Source: Burkholderiaceae bacterium (GTDB lineage: Bacteria > Pseudomonadota > Gammaproteobacteria > Burkholderiales > Burkholderiaceae). From it: 19,481 bases of DNA. The stretch's first letter is position 1, and each line of letters opens with the position of its first letter. Of the stretch, positions 6,738 to 14,913 are shown one piece after another. The notes below the pieces were generated by a model. That model was not told where the DNA came from and made no database searches. It saw only the letters and a program-made list of their open reading frames with translations. The DNA lies in assembly GCA_947380285.1 (NCBI GenBank), contig CANCQD010000036.1, forward strand, positions 1 to 19,481, given 5' to 3'. The translations under genes were made by a program, and so were the position numbers.

Positions 6738-7739
6738 ATGAGACATCCCATTATTAAGGGCCTAGGCCTACTCCTTTGTAGCAGCTTAATCAGCGCTCCG
6801 CTGATTGCGCAAACCAATACCACTGCAATCAAAAGCTATCCCGACAAACCCATTAAGCTGGTAATTCCATATCCACCGGGTGGAGCAACCGACGTCATCG
6901 GACGAATCATGGCGCAAGAGTTATCCAAATCGCTGAACCAACAAGTGATTCCCGACAATCGTGCAGGCGATAGCGGCAATATCGGTGCCGATATGGTTGC
7001 CAAGTCACCGGCCGATGGCTATACCCTGTTAATGGGAGCCCTCACATCACACTCTATCAATGCCAATCTAGATAAAGACAAGATCAAATACAACCTAGAA
7101 AAGGATTTCACTCCTGTTGATGTAGTGGGAGTCGTCCCGCTTGTGTTTGTAGTCAACCCTTCAGTTCCCGTAAAGAATATGAAAGAGTTCATCGCCTATG
7201 CAAAAGCTAACCCAGGCAAGCTTACATTCGCTTCATCTGGTGCTGGCGCCCCACAACGCCTTGCGATGGAAATGTTTCGCTATCAACTTGGCCTAGATTT
7301 ATTGCATGTACCCTATAAAGGTAGCGGTCCAGCGATGACCGATTTAGTGGGTGGGCAGGTGTTGACGATGTCTGAGACCGTTCCTGCAGCCTTACAATTT
7401 ATTCAGTCTGGTCAGTTAAGGCCTCTTGCGGTAACCACTGCTAAACGTATTAGCCAACTACCCGACGTGCCCACAGTCACTGAGGCTACTGGCTTGCCGA
7501 ACTTTGACGTAGTCAGTATGTTTGGCATTTTGGCTCCAGTAGGTACGCCTAAACCAATCATTGATAAGCTCAGCGGGGATATCAAAATCATCTTGCAACG
7601 TCCTGAGGTTCAAGAGCGGATGTTGGCGGCTGGAGTATATGTGAACTTCCTATCCCCAGCAGACTCCAGTAAACGGATTACACGCGAAATGAATATGTGG
7701 AGCAAGGTGATTAAAGACGCCAACATCAAGCCTGATTGA
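6738..7739 (+). CDS. Bug-family tripartite tricarboxylate transporter receptor
   Basis: A second periplasmic Bug/TctC-family receptor, 333 residues. The signal peptide (MRHPIIKGLGLLLCSSLISA, then PLIA) is probably cleaved near residue 24. Signatures are YPDKPIKLVIPYPPGGATD (34-52), DNRAGDSGNIGADMVAKS (73-90), ADGYTLLMG (92-100), SSGAGAPQRLAMEMFRYQLG and HVPYKGSGPAMTDLVGGQV. It stands alone on the plus strand, divergent from the SemiSWEET operon (106-base gap) and convergent with the outer-membrane protein gene, 12 bases between stops. No TctA/TctB genes are adjacent. The ligand is presumably an organic acid, but its identity is not visible. No good Shine-Dalgarno is seen before the ATG. Confidence 0.9.
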   Translation: MRHPIIKGLGLLLCSSLISAPLIAQTNTTAIKSYPDKPIKLVIPYPPGGATDVIGRIMAQELSKSLNQQVIPDNRAGDSGNIGADMVAKSPADGYTLLMGALTSHSINANLDKDKIKYNLEKDFTPVDVVGVVPLVFVVNPSVPVKNMKEFIAYAKANPGKLTFASSGAGAPQRLAMEMFRYQLGLDLLHVPYKGSGPAMTDLVGGQVLTMSETVPAALQFIQSGQLRPLAVTTAKRISQLPDVPTVTEATGLPNFDVVSMFGILAPVGTPKPIIDKLSGDIKIILQRPEVQERMLAAGVYVNFLSPADSSKRITREMNMWSKVIKDANIKPD

Positions 7740-7751
7740 GGCTGCCGGTAT

Positions 7752-8549
7752 CTAATTTAATGGAACAGAGAAAATCGCTTTGAGCGTTAATGAATCTGTG
7801 CTGTTAGAAAAGCCTTTACCTACTCCAGCCTGAAAAGAGAGCGGTTTGCCATCGTAGTACATCATCAAGAAACCCATTTGCTGGGTATTTTGATAATTGA
7901 TTGGCTGATTAATTTGATTCAGATTGGAGTAGTACTCAACCCCCAGAGCCAACTCTGGGGTTACCTCTCTTGATAGGCGTGTAGCCGTGGAAAAATAGGG
8001 CGCTTGATGCACATAAGGCTGTGAAAGCGGCATATCTATAATTGGATTGAAAGAGAAAAGCCACTCATCAAAATGCTTGCCGATAATGAAACGCATTTCA
8101 CTGTTATACCTAGACTCATCAAACTGCGGTTGTACGTTAGCCAATTCTAGATTTGCGCCTGCAAAAAAAGAGTCGCCCTTATCTTCGCGTATTGGCAACC
8201 ACTTCATGCGGACTTTAGTGGCAGCATATTGAAACTTGTTGTCATAGTTAACATAAGAGATATACAAACCAGCCTCGAGGTCATGGCCAAGACCATAAGC
8301 AAACTCTGGCGTTACCCGCACGCCATTATTACTCATTACCTCCCCTGGATAAGAGGAGCCCTGAATGCCTCGGGGAGTGCTATTGAGGTGAAGCTCGACA
8401 CTAGCCTCACCCTTAGCATTAATTTCGTCATCGTAAACCTGAATTTCATCTTGCAACACCGCCATACTGATGGAAGGCAAAAGCAAGAATAAAGCTAACA
8501 GCAAGCCTTGGATAAGTGCTTTGATTGAAGGTCGAGCTTGCATCTGCAT
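7752..8549 (-). CDS. Putative outer-membrane beta-barrel protein
   Basis: I do not recognise a named family. The protein has a Sec signal (MQMQARPSIKALIQGLLLAL, then FLLLPSISMA) and a mature part rich in alternating aromatic/polar beta strands: VELHLNSTP, FAYGLGHDLEAGLYISYVNY, SFFAGANLELANVQPQF, SEMRFIIGKHFDEWLFSFNP, ALGVEYYSNLN, QMGFLMMYYDGKPLSFQAGVGKG and LTLKAIFSVPLN. This is typical of a small outer-membrane barrel. The last residue is Asn rather than Phe. The start is uncertain: ATG at 8549 is given, ATG at 8543 is equally good, and TTG at 8567 would give 271 residues. It is last in an operon with an exported aldolase and a Bug receptor, which suggests a channel or sensor for their substrate; that is an inference. 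Confidence 0.72.
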   Translation of the reverse strand: MQMQARPSIKALIQGLLLALFLLLPSISMAVLQDEIQVYDDEINAKGEASVELHLNSTPRGIQGSSYPGEVMSNNGVRVTPEFAYGLGHDLEAGLYISYVNYDNKFQYAATKVRMKWLPIREDKGDSFFAGANLELANVQPQFDESRYNSEMRFIIGKHFDEWLFSFNPIIDMPLSQPYVHQAPYFSTATRLSREVTPELALGVEYYSNLNQINQPINYQNTQQMGFLMMYYDGKPLSFQAGVGKGFSNSTDSLTLKAIFSVPLN

Positions 8550-8570
8550 GATGCGTGAGTTTAACAATGA

Positions 8571-9368
8571 TTAAGGTTTTTTGACGCGCTCGCTCCAAAG
8601 TTGCCAAGGGCGACCGATGGTTTTCTCAATAGTCTCTTGCGCCGTGACGGCTTCACCAGGGCTAAGGTACTGCACCTGCCCCATCTTCATTGCCTCAGCC
8701 TGAATACTGGCATTCTGAATCGCATAAATAGTCCTAAATACAGCTTTCTTGATCGAATCTGCACCTGCGGCATACCCATGACCGCGCATCAACACAAAAT
8801 ACTGTAAGCCCATGGTCTTAGATAAGGCATCGCCTAACTCCACATTACTAACAAACATATCCGTATCTGGATTAGGCTTGGCAAAATTACGAATCTCGAA
8901 AACAGGTGCGCCCTCACCCAAGAATGCGCTCATGTGATAAACCGGCTTAAGACTAACTCCAGTTAGACCATAAGGAAGCACTGGGGAAGCATGGCCATGA
9001 ATCACCGAATTAATATCTGGACGATTTTTAAGAACACCACTATGAATGTAACGCTCGCCGTAAGCTACTCGAGTATCGCCATTTAAGGCTTTACCGTTCA
9101 TGTCAAATTCCATGATGTCTTCAACCTTAACTACCGAGGGCGCAACACTTCTCGCCAGAAAGAATGTATTGGGATTGGCTGGATTACGAACACTAATGTG
9201 ACCATACCCATCTACTGCATTCTGGTCGTACAAGATATGATTTGCTAGAACAAGCTCTTCAACCGCCGTCTTGACGGCTGGATTTTGATCCATCTGCTCC
9301 TGAACGGGAGCAGCGTCAACCCGAGTAATAAAGAAAATCAGAAACGCAGTAAGCAATCGAATGTGCAT
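8571..9368 (-). CDS. Exported class II aldolase/adducin-family protein
   Basis: A class II aldolase/adducin-head protein of 265 residues with an apparent Sec signal (MHIRLLTAFLIFFITRVDA, cleavage near residue 19), odd for a family normally in the cytoplasm. The zinc site of L-fuculose-phosphate aldolase is conserved: His124 and His126 in VIHGHASP and His197 in MRGHGYA. The catalytic acid matches Glu105 in GERYIHSG, with the same 19-residue spacing to the first His as in FucA. Cleavage or decarboxylation of a hydroxy/oxo acid or sugar acid is likely; the substrate is unknown. Its ATG overlaps the stop of the upstream Bug receptor gene by one base (TAATG), so translation is coupled, and the beta-barrel gene follows at once. 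All three products appear to be exported. Confidence 0.88.
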   Translation of the reverse strand: MHIRLLTAFLIFFITRVDAAPVQEQMDQNPAVKTAVEELVLANHILYDQNAVDGYGHISVRNPANPNTFFLARSVAPSVVKVEDIMEFDMNGKALNGDTRVAYGERYIHSGVLKNRPDINSVIHGHASPVLPYGLTGVSLKPVYHMSAFLGEGAPVFEIRNFAKPNPDTDMFVSNVELGDALSKTMGLQYFVLMRGHGYAAGADSIKKAVFRTIYAIQNASIQAEAMKMGQVQYLSPGEAVTAQETIEKTIGRPWQLWSERVKKP

Positions 9369-10354
9369 TATTCCACCTTGCCGATCTTTTTGACAACCTC
9401 ACCCATCTGAGCTGATTCTTTATCCCAATAGGTTTTAAATTCAGGCGCATCCATATATTGAATTGGACTTCCAGCGCCGTTAATGACAGCGCGAACACGC
9501 TCATCATTTGCGGCTTGTTTTGCGGCTTCACGTAATTTATTTGTTATGTAGTCAGGGGTTGCACTAGGCACAAATAAACCGGCCCATTGAGAAAACTCTA
9601 TCTTCACACCCATTTCCTTAAAGCTCGGTATATCAGGCATGCTGGCCAACCTTCCATCGCCCCAGTGAGCCAAAGCACGAACCTTACCTGCCTTAATTTG
9701 CTGAACGATAGAAGAAGGCCCTGTAGCAATGGCATCTACCTGCCCTCCAAGTAAGCCCACAATGGCTGGTCCCGCACCTGTATAAGGAATATGCACCATA
9801 TAGAACTTCTCGGAAGATTTGAGCATCTCCATTGGCACATGCATTGTTCCGTAGTTGCCTGACGAACCGAAGTTGTATTTGCCTGGATTGGCTCGCATTG
9901 CCGCCACAAAAGATTTGTAGTCCCCCCAAGGGCTATCTGCTCTAACCACCAAAACCGTTGGGTCTGCTGTAAAACGAGCAATGGGTTTCAGTTGGTTAAG
10001 CTGAAATGATTGCTCTCTACCAACGATCTTATCCGCCTCAGGAATAATCGATATAGAAGACAAGGCCATCAAAATAGTGTAACCATCAGGCTTGGATTTA
10101 GCTACTGCAGCCATACCAATGCCACCGCCAGCCCCAGCTTTATTTTCCACTATCACTGGTTGACTCAAACTACGAGAAAGGGCTTCTGCTACTGGTCTAC
10201 CTACGGTATCCGCAACCCCGCCTGGGGGAAACGGGACAACCATAGTGATGGGTTTCGTAGGCCAAGCATCTTGGGCTTGGACGTAAGTACTCTGACAGAG
10301 CAAATTGACCCATAACAAGGCAGAGATTGGAATGGCTAGATATTTTTGCCTCAT
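9368..10354 (-). CDS. Bug-family tripartite tricarboxylate transporter receptor
   Basis: A third Bug/TctC-family receptor, 328 residues, with a signal peptide MRQKYLAIPISALLWVNLLC followed by QSTYVQA. Signatures are AWPTKPITMVVPFPPGGVAD (30-49), VENKAGAGGGIGMAAVAKS, PDGYTILMA, FGSSGNYGTMHVPMEMLKSS and HIPYTGAGPAIVGLLGGQVDA. It heads a minus-strand operon: its TAA overlaps by one base the ATG of the exported class II aldolase gene, followed by the beta-barrel gene. Coupled translation of receptor and aldolase suggests that the receptor binds the aldolase substrate or product. It diverges from a cytoplasmic FAH hydrolase gene across a 112-base gap that probably holds both promoters. A GAGAC before the ATG may serve as a weak ribosome site. 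Confidence 0.9.
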   Translation of the reverse strand: MRQKYLAIPISALLWVNLLCQSTYVQAQDAWPTKPITMVVPFPPGGVADTVGRPVAEALSRSLSQPVIVENKAGAGGGIGMAAVAKSKPDGYTILMALSSISIIPEADKIVGREQSFQLNQLKPIARFTADPTVLVVRADSPWGDYKSFVAAMRANPGKYNFGSSGNYGTMHVPMEMLKSSEKFYMVHIPYTGAGPAIVGLLGGQVDAIATGPSSIVQQIKAGKVRALAHWGDGRLASMPDIPSFKEMGVKIEFSQWAGLFVPSATPDYITNKLREAAKQAANDERVRAVINGAGSPIQYMDAPEFKTYWDKESAQMGEVVKKIGKVE

Positions 10355-10466
10355 TTTTTGTCTCTAATACGTAATTTAGTTATTATTTATGATCTTTATC
10401 CTACTACAAGATTCATCACAATAAACAGGGGTTGGCGTAGACAAAACCCTGCCGGAGATAGCAATC

Positions 10467-11354
10467 ATGAAATATGCAGCATTTGTTTTGACTAAAGAAC
10501 CCACCAAAACTCGCGTGGGAATTGTTTCTGCTGACGGCAATACAGTTCAAGAGCTCGATTTAGGTATTGATGTTAGCGAGGATGGGATCGTGGCTATCCT
10601 CAAATCTGACCTAGCTGGGAAATTACCACAACCCATTTCTACCCATGCGTTTAGTGATATTCGTCTTCTTGCCCCTGTTCCAAGACCACGCCGTAATATT
10701 TTCTGTGTTGGGAAAAACTACCATGAACATGCTAAGGAATTTTCTAACAGTGGATTTGATGGCAGCGCTAAACCTGGCGAAGATATTCCAAGCCATGCAA
10801 TTTTCTTCACAAAGCCACCGGAGTCTGTAACTGGACCCAATACTAATGTCATCATTCCAACTGCAGTATCAACTTGCATTGATTACGAAGCGGAACTCAC
10901 TATTGTGATTGGCAAGGGCGGCAAGGGGATTAGTGAAGCAGATGCCATGAAGCATGTATGGGGTTACACAGCAATCAATGACGTGACTGCACGTGATTGG
11001 CAGCAAAGACATAAGCAATGGTTTTTAGGTAAAAGTTTTGACACCTTCTGCCCGATGGGTCCTTGGGTTGTTACAGCAGATGAAGTTGATGCGGAAGACA
11101 TTTCCGTTAAATGCTGGGTCAATGGCGAATTACGTCAAAACTCGAATACCAAAGATCTGATCTTTGACATCCCCAATATGATTGCAACCGTCTCTGCAGG
11201 TATTACGCTCTACCCTGGCGATCTGATTGCCACTGGAACGCCTGTAGGTGTTGGTATTGGCTTTAAACCTCCCAAGTATTTAGTCAACGGTGATGTGGTG
11301 GTGGTTGAGATGGGCGGTATTGGAAAACTAGAGAACACTTTTATTGCCCAATAA
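10467..11354 (+). CDS. FAH-family hydrolase (long form)
   Basis: A cytoplasmic fumarylacetoacetate-hydrolase-family protein of 295 residues, with an N-terminal domain (1-70) before the catalytic part. The core begins RRNIFCVGKNYHEHAKEF (75-92). Metal ligands are Glu141 and Glu143 in DYEAEL and Asp172 in INDVTARDWQQ. Then come WFLGKSFDTFCPMGPWVV, WVNGELRQNSNT and YPGDLIATGTPVGVGIGF. Family members hydrolyse acylpyruvates or act on 2-keto-3-deoxy sugar acids or oxaloacetate, and sequence alone does not choose. A GGAGA ribosome site lies 8 bases before the ATG. It is divergent from the Bug/aldolase/barrel operon and could use the product of the exported aldolase; this is an inference. A strong terminator follows. 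Confidence 0.9.
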   Translation: MKYAAFVLTKEPTKTRVGIVSADGNTVQELDLGIDVSEDGIVAILKSDLAGKLPQPISTHAFSDIRLLAPVPRPRRNIFCVGKNYHEHAKEFSNSGFDGSAKPGEDIPSHAIFFTKPPESVTGPNTNVIIPTAVSTCIDYEAELTIVIGKGGKGISEADAMKHVWGYTAINDVTARDWQQRHKQWFLGKSFDTFCPMGPWVVTADEVDAEDISVKCWVNGELRQNSNTKDLIFDIPNMIATVSAGITLYPGDLIATGTPVGVGIGFKPPKYLVNGDVVVVEMGGIGKLENTFIAQ

Positions 11355-11397
11355 ACTCCATTAAGCGATTGAGTCGATTAGCTATTCAAGCATAAGA

Positions 11398-11426
11398 AAA
11401 GCCACCCTGAGGTGGCTTTCTTTTTT
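11398..11426. terminator. Bidirectional intrinsic terminator
   Basis: AAAGCCACC (11398-11406) and GGTGGCTTT (11411-11419) form a perfect 9-bp stem around a CTGA loop, followed by C and six T. The A-rich left flank supplies a T-rich tail on the minus strand as well. It separates two convergent genes, the long FAH gene and the Tat-exported FAH gene, and probably stops both. Confidence 0.92.
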
Positions 11427-11443
11427 ATGCAATCCTATAAAGA

Positions 11444-12487
11444 TTAAGCCAAAGTGAACTTCAGTTCTCCGAGCTTTTCTACTGAACTGACAATCTTGTC
11501 GCCTTTTTTCAGCCACACCTGCTTGTCTTTTGGCATACCAGCGATGACGCCTTGAGGTGTGCCAGTGAAAACAATATCCCCTGGCTCTAGTGTCCAGTAG
11601 GTGCTAATATAAGACAACATTTTTTGAGTGTTGTGAATAAAGTCTGCGGTATTTGAGTTCTGACGCAACTCACCATTTACCCATGTCTTCACCTGAAGCT
11701 TATTTGGGTCACCCACCAAGTCAGAAGTAACAAAGTAAGGCCCAATTGGTGCGTATTGGTCTAATGTCTTGCCAATCATCCATTGCCCACTCGGCAACTC
11801 CAATTGCAAATCACGTGATGAGAAATCATTTGAGGTGCAATAACCTGCCACATAATCCAAAGCAGCTGATTCAGGAACGTTACGCATCTGCTTGCCAATA
11901 ACAATCAATAGCTCAGTCTCATAATCTAGCTTATACGAGACTGATGGTGGTGGAATTTGTAATAAACAGTTATGGGACGTAAGACTATTGTTGTACTTAT
12001 TAAAGAGTGGCGGTACTCGTGGGTGAGCCATACCAACCTCATCGGCATGCGCACGGTAATTCAAACCAACGCAAACTATCTTTCCAGGGTTTTTAAATAG
12101 ACGCCCAAAAGTAATATCAGACTCTTTCAAGTAGGGCACACCAGACATATCAGCACTGGCAACTACTTTATTAAATCCTGCTGCATTACCCTCTTGTAAT
12201 AATTGGTCCAAGGTTACGGGCGCTGCTATCTTCATTTTCTTAGCGACAGCACGAACATCGATTACGCCTTTGGGGGTTACTACGCCCAAGGTTTCTGTGC
12301 CATCCGCATTTTGAAGCGAGAGAATTTTGCTATTTCTGACCATTTCACGAGGGCCGGAATAGATCTCTCCTCCCCAGACTGAAGTAGGATGGGCTGAAGC
12401 CTCCTGCATTACACCCATGGTAGAGGCTGCTACTAAACCCGCTCCAGCAGCTGAAGCGGTTTTCATAAATTGACGTCGAGAACTCAT
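11444..12487 (-). CDS. Tat-exported FAH-family protein
   Basis: A fumarylacetoacetate-hydrolase-family protein of 347 residues with a textbook twin-arginine signal: SSRRQFMK at 2-9, a mild hydrophobic stretch rich in Ala/Gly, and an ASA cleavage site at 30-32. Export of folded, metal-loaded protein to the periplasm is therefore expected. The fold is intact: KIVCVGLNYRAHADEVGM (136-153), metal ligands Glu190 and Glu192 in DYETEL, Asp221 in SNDFSSRDLQLE, then WMIGKTLDQYAPIGPYFV, WVNGELRQNSNT and LEPGDIVFTGTPQGV. Most relatives are cytoplasmic. A strong AGGAG site lies 6 bases before ATG 12487. It starts 94 bases downstream of feoB on the same strand but is probably a separate unit. Substrate unknown. 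Confidence 0.92.
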   Translation of the reverse strand: MSSRRQFMKTASAAGAGLVAASTMGVMQEASAHPTSVWGGEIYSGPREMVRNSKILSLQNADGTETLGVVTPKGVIDVRAVAKKMKIAAPVTLDQLLQEGNAAGFNKVVASADMSGVPYLKESDITFGRLFKNPGKIVCVGLNYRAHADEVGMAHPRVPPLFNKYNNSLTSHNCLLQIPPPSVSYKLDYETELLIVIGKQMRNVPESAALDYVAGYCTSNDFSSRDLQLELPSGQWMIGKTLDQYAPIGPYFVTSDLVGDPNKLQVKTWVNGELRQNSNTADFIHNTQKMLSYISTYWTLEPGDIVFTGTPQGVIAGMPKDKQVWLKKGDKIVSSVEKLGELKFTLA

Positions 12488-12581
12488 CTATATCTCCTAT
12501 TGTTGTTATCTATTTTTTAAACACAAAAGGAATATTACTGCACCTATTTATGCGGTGCCGCAACAAATAAACGGAGATGAA

Positions 12582-14495
12582 TCAACCTAGGCCCAGGAAA
12601 ATGGCTAGGCGATAGGTAATAAAGGAGGCGATATAGGCCAGGCCAAATAAGTAACTCAACATGATGATCGGAATCTTCCAACCACCCGTTTCCCGCTTCA
12701 CCGCTGCAATGGTGGATAGACACTGAGGTGCAAATACAAACCAAGCCAGCAAAGACAATGCAGTAGCCAAAGACCATCCGCTGGAAATCAAAGGAATTAG
12801 AGCATCAGCAGCATTAATGCTCGAGCTAGATAATGCATAAACCGTCGCCAAAGAACTTACCACCACTTCGCGAGCTGCCATACCAGGCACTAATGCAATA
12901 CTAATTTGCCAATTAAATCCAATAGGTGAGAACACATGGGCCAAGGCCTGCCCAATCATTCCAGCAAAACTGTATTGAATGGCTGAGCCCGTTGCTCCAT
13001 CAGGCGGAAGTGGAAAGCTAGATAAGATCCACAAACCGATCGTCATTGTCAAAATAATGCCGCCAACACGGCGTAAAAATATTTCTGCGCGCTGCCATAA
13101 ACTAATCGCTAAATTACCGATGCGTGGCAAGTGATAACTAGGCAACTCCATCATGAGCGCATTCATCCGAAATTGCTCACTAGTAAACCGTTTCAGAATC
13201 CAAGCAACTGCCATCGCCCCTAAAATTCCTGCAAGATAAAGCAAGAACAGTACAAGGCCTTGCAAATCAATCCCAGCCCATAGTTTTTGCTCCGGAATGA
13301 AAGCGGAAATCAATAAGGCATAAACCGGGAGCCGCGCAGAACACGTCATCATGGGCGCAATAAGAATCGTCACCATGCGATCTCGAGCGTTCGAGATACT
13401 TCTCGTAGCCATAATTCCAGGGATGGCACAGGCAAAACTAGATAGCAGAGGAATAAACGATCTGCCAGATAAGCCTACCGACCCCATCACCCTATCTAGC
13501 AGGTAAGCAGCCCTGGGTAGGTAACCAGATTCTTCAAGCAACAAAATAAAGAAGAACAGAATCAAAATTTGCGGCAAGAAAATCACCACGCCGCCTAAGC
13601 CCGCCAAAATTCCATTGATTAGTAAGCTGCGCAACCAACCATTAGGCACAAACTCAACGAGTTGACCGCCAAGGTATTCCACGACACCCTTAATAAGGTC
13701 CATGGGTACTATTGCCCAGCTAAAGACTGCCTGAAAAATGCAAAAGAGTAAGCCAACCAAAATGATGGGGCCCAAAACAGGATGCAACAATATCGCATCC
13801 AAACGATCACTTAACTGATCAGGGATGATTTGATCCAGCTTCAGGTTTTGCAGAATTCTTTGGACCTGAATGTTATCGGTTTCTGTATGGGCAATATGAG
13901 AGGCAACATTTTCGAGAGTGGTATCACTTGCGCCGGTGCGTAAGCCATCCAAATTACGCCAATCTAAATTTGATAAAAACTGCTTGATCTCATCAGCACC
14001 ATTAGATTGAATCCCAATACTAGTTAGCACTGGTAGTCCGAGTTCATTTGATAAGGCAATTGTGTCGATCTGCAAGCCCTGGCGCTTAGCGATATCTAAC
14101 ATATTCAGGACCACAACGCAGGGTAAACCTAGGCGCTTGGCTGCTAATACTAAGCGCAGGTTTCGACGCAAATTCATGGCACTCAAAACGCAGATCACTA
14201 AATCGGGACGCTTTTCACCTTCCGCCCTACCAAGCAATACATTGCAAGTCACTTTCTCATCAAGCGATCTGGGATAAAGGCTGTACGCACCCGGTAAATC
14301 GAGAACACGAATATTTTTACCAGACTCAAGGGTTAGACTCCCTTCCTTGCGCTCAACAGTTACGCCCGAATAGTTAGCAACCTTCTGTCGACTGCCAGTG
14401 AGTAAATTGAATAAAGCTGTTTTACCGCAATTGGGATTACCCAATAACGCAACGAGTGGCTCACTCGAGTAAAAATGAACTTTAGCTTCAGACAT
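12582..14495 (-). CDS. feoB: Ferrous iron transport protein B
   Basis: The inner-membrane Fe(II) transporter with a cytoplasmic G-protein domain, 637 residues from ATG 14495 (shorter than the ~770 of E. coli, as in many proteobacteria). G motifs are complete: G1 GNPNCGKT (19-26), G2 in YSGVTVE (42-48), G3 DLPG (66-69) and G4 NMLD (131-134). The membrane part carries both conserved Cys-containing segments, FACAIPGIMATR and MMTCSARLPVYALL, and the usual C-terminal block FAPQCLSTIAAVKRETGG. The ATG overlaps the feoA stop by 8 bases, so the two are translationally coupled; a TTG at 14510 is a poorer start. The Fur-regulated promoter upstream of feoA should drive both. No feoC is seen. Confidence 0.97.
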   Translation of the reverse strand: MSEAKVHFYSSEPLVALLGNPNCGKTALFNLLTGSRQKVANYSGVTVERKEGSLTLESGKNIRVLDLPGAYSLYPRSLDEKVTCNVLLGRAEGEKRPDLVICVLSAMNLRRNLRLVLAAKRLGLPCVVVLNMLDIAKRQGLQIDTIALSNELGLPVLTSIGIQSNGADEIKQFLSNLDWRNLDGLRTGASDTTLENVASHIAHTETDNIQVQRILQNLKLDQIIPDQLSDRLDAILLHPVLGPIILVGLLFCIFQAVFSWAIVPMDLIKGVVEYLGGQLVEFVPNGWLRSLLINGILAGLGGVVIFLPQILILFFFILLLEESGYLPRAAYLLDRVMGSVGLSGRSFIPLLSSFACAIPGIMATRSISNARDRMVTILIAPMMTCSARLPVYALLISAFIPEQKLWAGIDLQGLVLFLLYLAGILGAMAVAWILKRFTSEQFRMNALMMELPSYHLPRIGNLAISLWQRAEIFLRRVGGIILTMTIGLWILSSFPLPPDGATGSAIQYSFAGMIGQALAHVFSPIGFNWQISIALVPGMAAREVVVSSLATVYALSSSSINAADALIPLISSGWSLATALSLLAWFVFAPQCLSTIAAVKRETGGWKIPIIMLSYLFGLAYIASFITYRLAIFLGLG

Positions 14496-14733
14496 GCGGG
14501 ACAGACTCAACTGTAATCATGCGCGCTTCTGATTGGCGCAATGCAAAAGTCGAGGCACCTACGCGAACCATATAAGGGCCCTTGCCTAAAAGACCTTTGC
14601 GCAATACCGTCACCTGCTCACCGGGTAGAAAGCCAATATCTTCCAGTTGCCCCTTGATTTGAGGGGCACCCTTGGGGGCATTAATGTCACTAACGCGATA
14701 AAGACTGCCTAAGTCGACTTGGTCTAAATTCAT
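14488..14733 (-). CDS. feoA: Ferrous iron transport protein A
   Basis: A small cytoplasmic SH3-like protein that supports FeoB. The product of 81 residues from ATG 14733 (MNLDQVDLGSLYRVSDI) matches the usual 75-85. Conserved features are QLEDIGFLPGEQVTVLRKG, a Gly-rich turn, PYMVRVGASTFALRQSEARMI and the short tail. The reading frame is open further upstream to 14820, but those codons cross the promoter's -10 element, so the longer version is ruled out. The gene is first in the feoAB operon and overlaps feoB by 8 bases. No strong Shine-Dalgarno is visible. Confidence 0.95.
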   Translation of the reverse strand: MNLDQVDLGSLYRVSDINAPKGAPQIKGQLEDIGFLPGEQVTVLRKGLLGKGPYMVRVGASTFALRQSEARMITVESVPHV

Positions 14734-14763
14734 GCAATATGCTTTTTTGCTTGTATATGAGCC

Positions 14764-14793
14764 ATTATAACGATAAATGAGAATGAATATCAT
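14764..14793 (-). promoter_or_regulatory. Promoter of feoAB (-10 and -35)
   Basis: On the minus strand a perfect TATAAT (14764-14769) lies 18 bases after ATGATA (14788-14793), a 4-of-6 match to TTGACA. The start of transcription should fall near 14757, leaving a leader of about 25 bases before the feoA ATG. The -35 element lies within the Fur box, which fits iron-dependent repression. Confidence 0.75.
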
Positions 14794-14795
14794 TC
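14781..14795. promoter_or_regulatory. Fur box upstream of feoAB
   Basis: GAATGA-ATA-TCATTC is a perfect 6-3-6 palindrome inside an AT-rich flank (AAATGA before, GTTTA after), close to the Fur consensus repeats of GATAAT/ATTATC. It covers the -35 region of the feoAB promoter. Iron-loaded Fur bound here would block RNA polymerase and shut off ferrous iron uptake when iron is sufficient. Confidence 0.85.
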
Positions 14796-14913
14796 GTTTA
14801 AAGAGGTATGTCATCAGCAATAATGGGACATTTATGCCAATTTAGGCTTGATCCAAAACAAAAAAGGCATGATTAATGGATACTGTTGGACAGCCCATTT
14901 ATGATATTTAGAC

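Noticed and set aside
10426..10451. CAGGG/CCCTG hairpin just upstream of the ribosome site of the long FAH gene
   Set aside because: Only 5 bp pair cleanly; this is within what chance gives and no riboswitch-like structure surrounds it.
12545..12569. Hairpin with TATTT-TGCGG and CCGCA-AAATA arms just after feoB
   Set aside because: The stem has only a 2-base loop and a bulge, and no T-tract follows on the minus strand, so I do not call a terminator.
12544..12777. 77-residue open frame overlapping the 3' end of feoB
   Set aside because: It is in another frame of a well-conserved gene, with no signal or known motif; it is a shadow.
14734..14820. N-terminal extension of FeoA (110-residue version)
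   Set aside because: It crosses the -10 and -35 elements and the Fur box, and the extra residues do not resemble FeoA.
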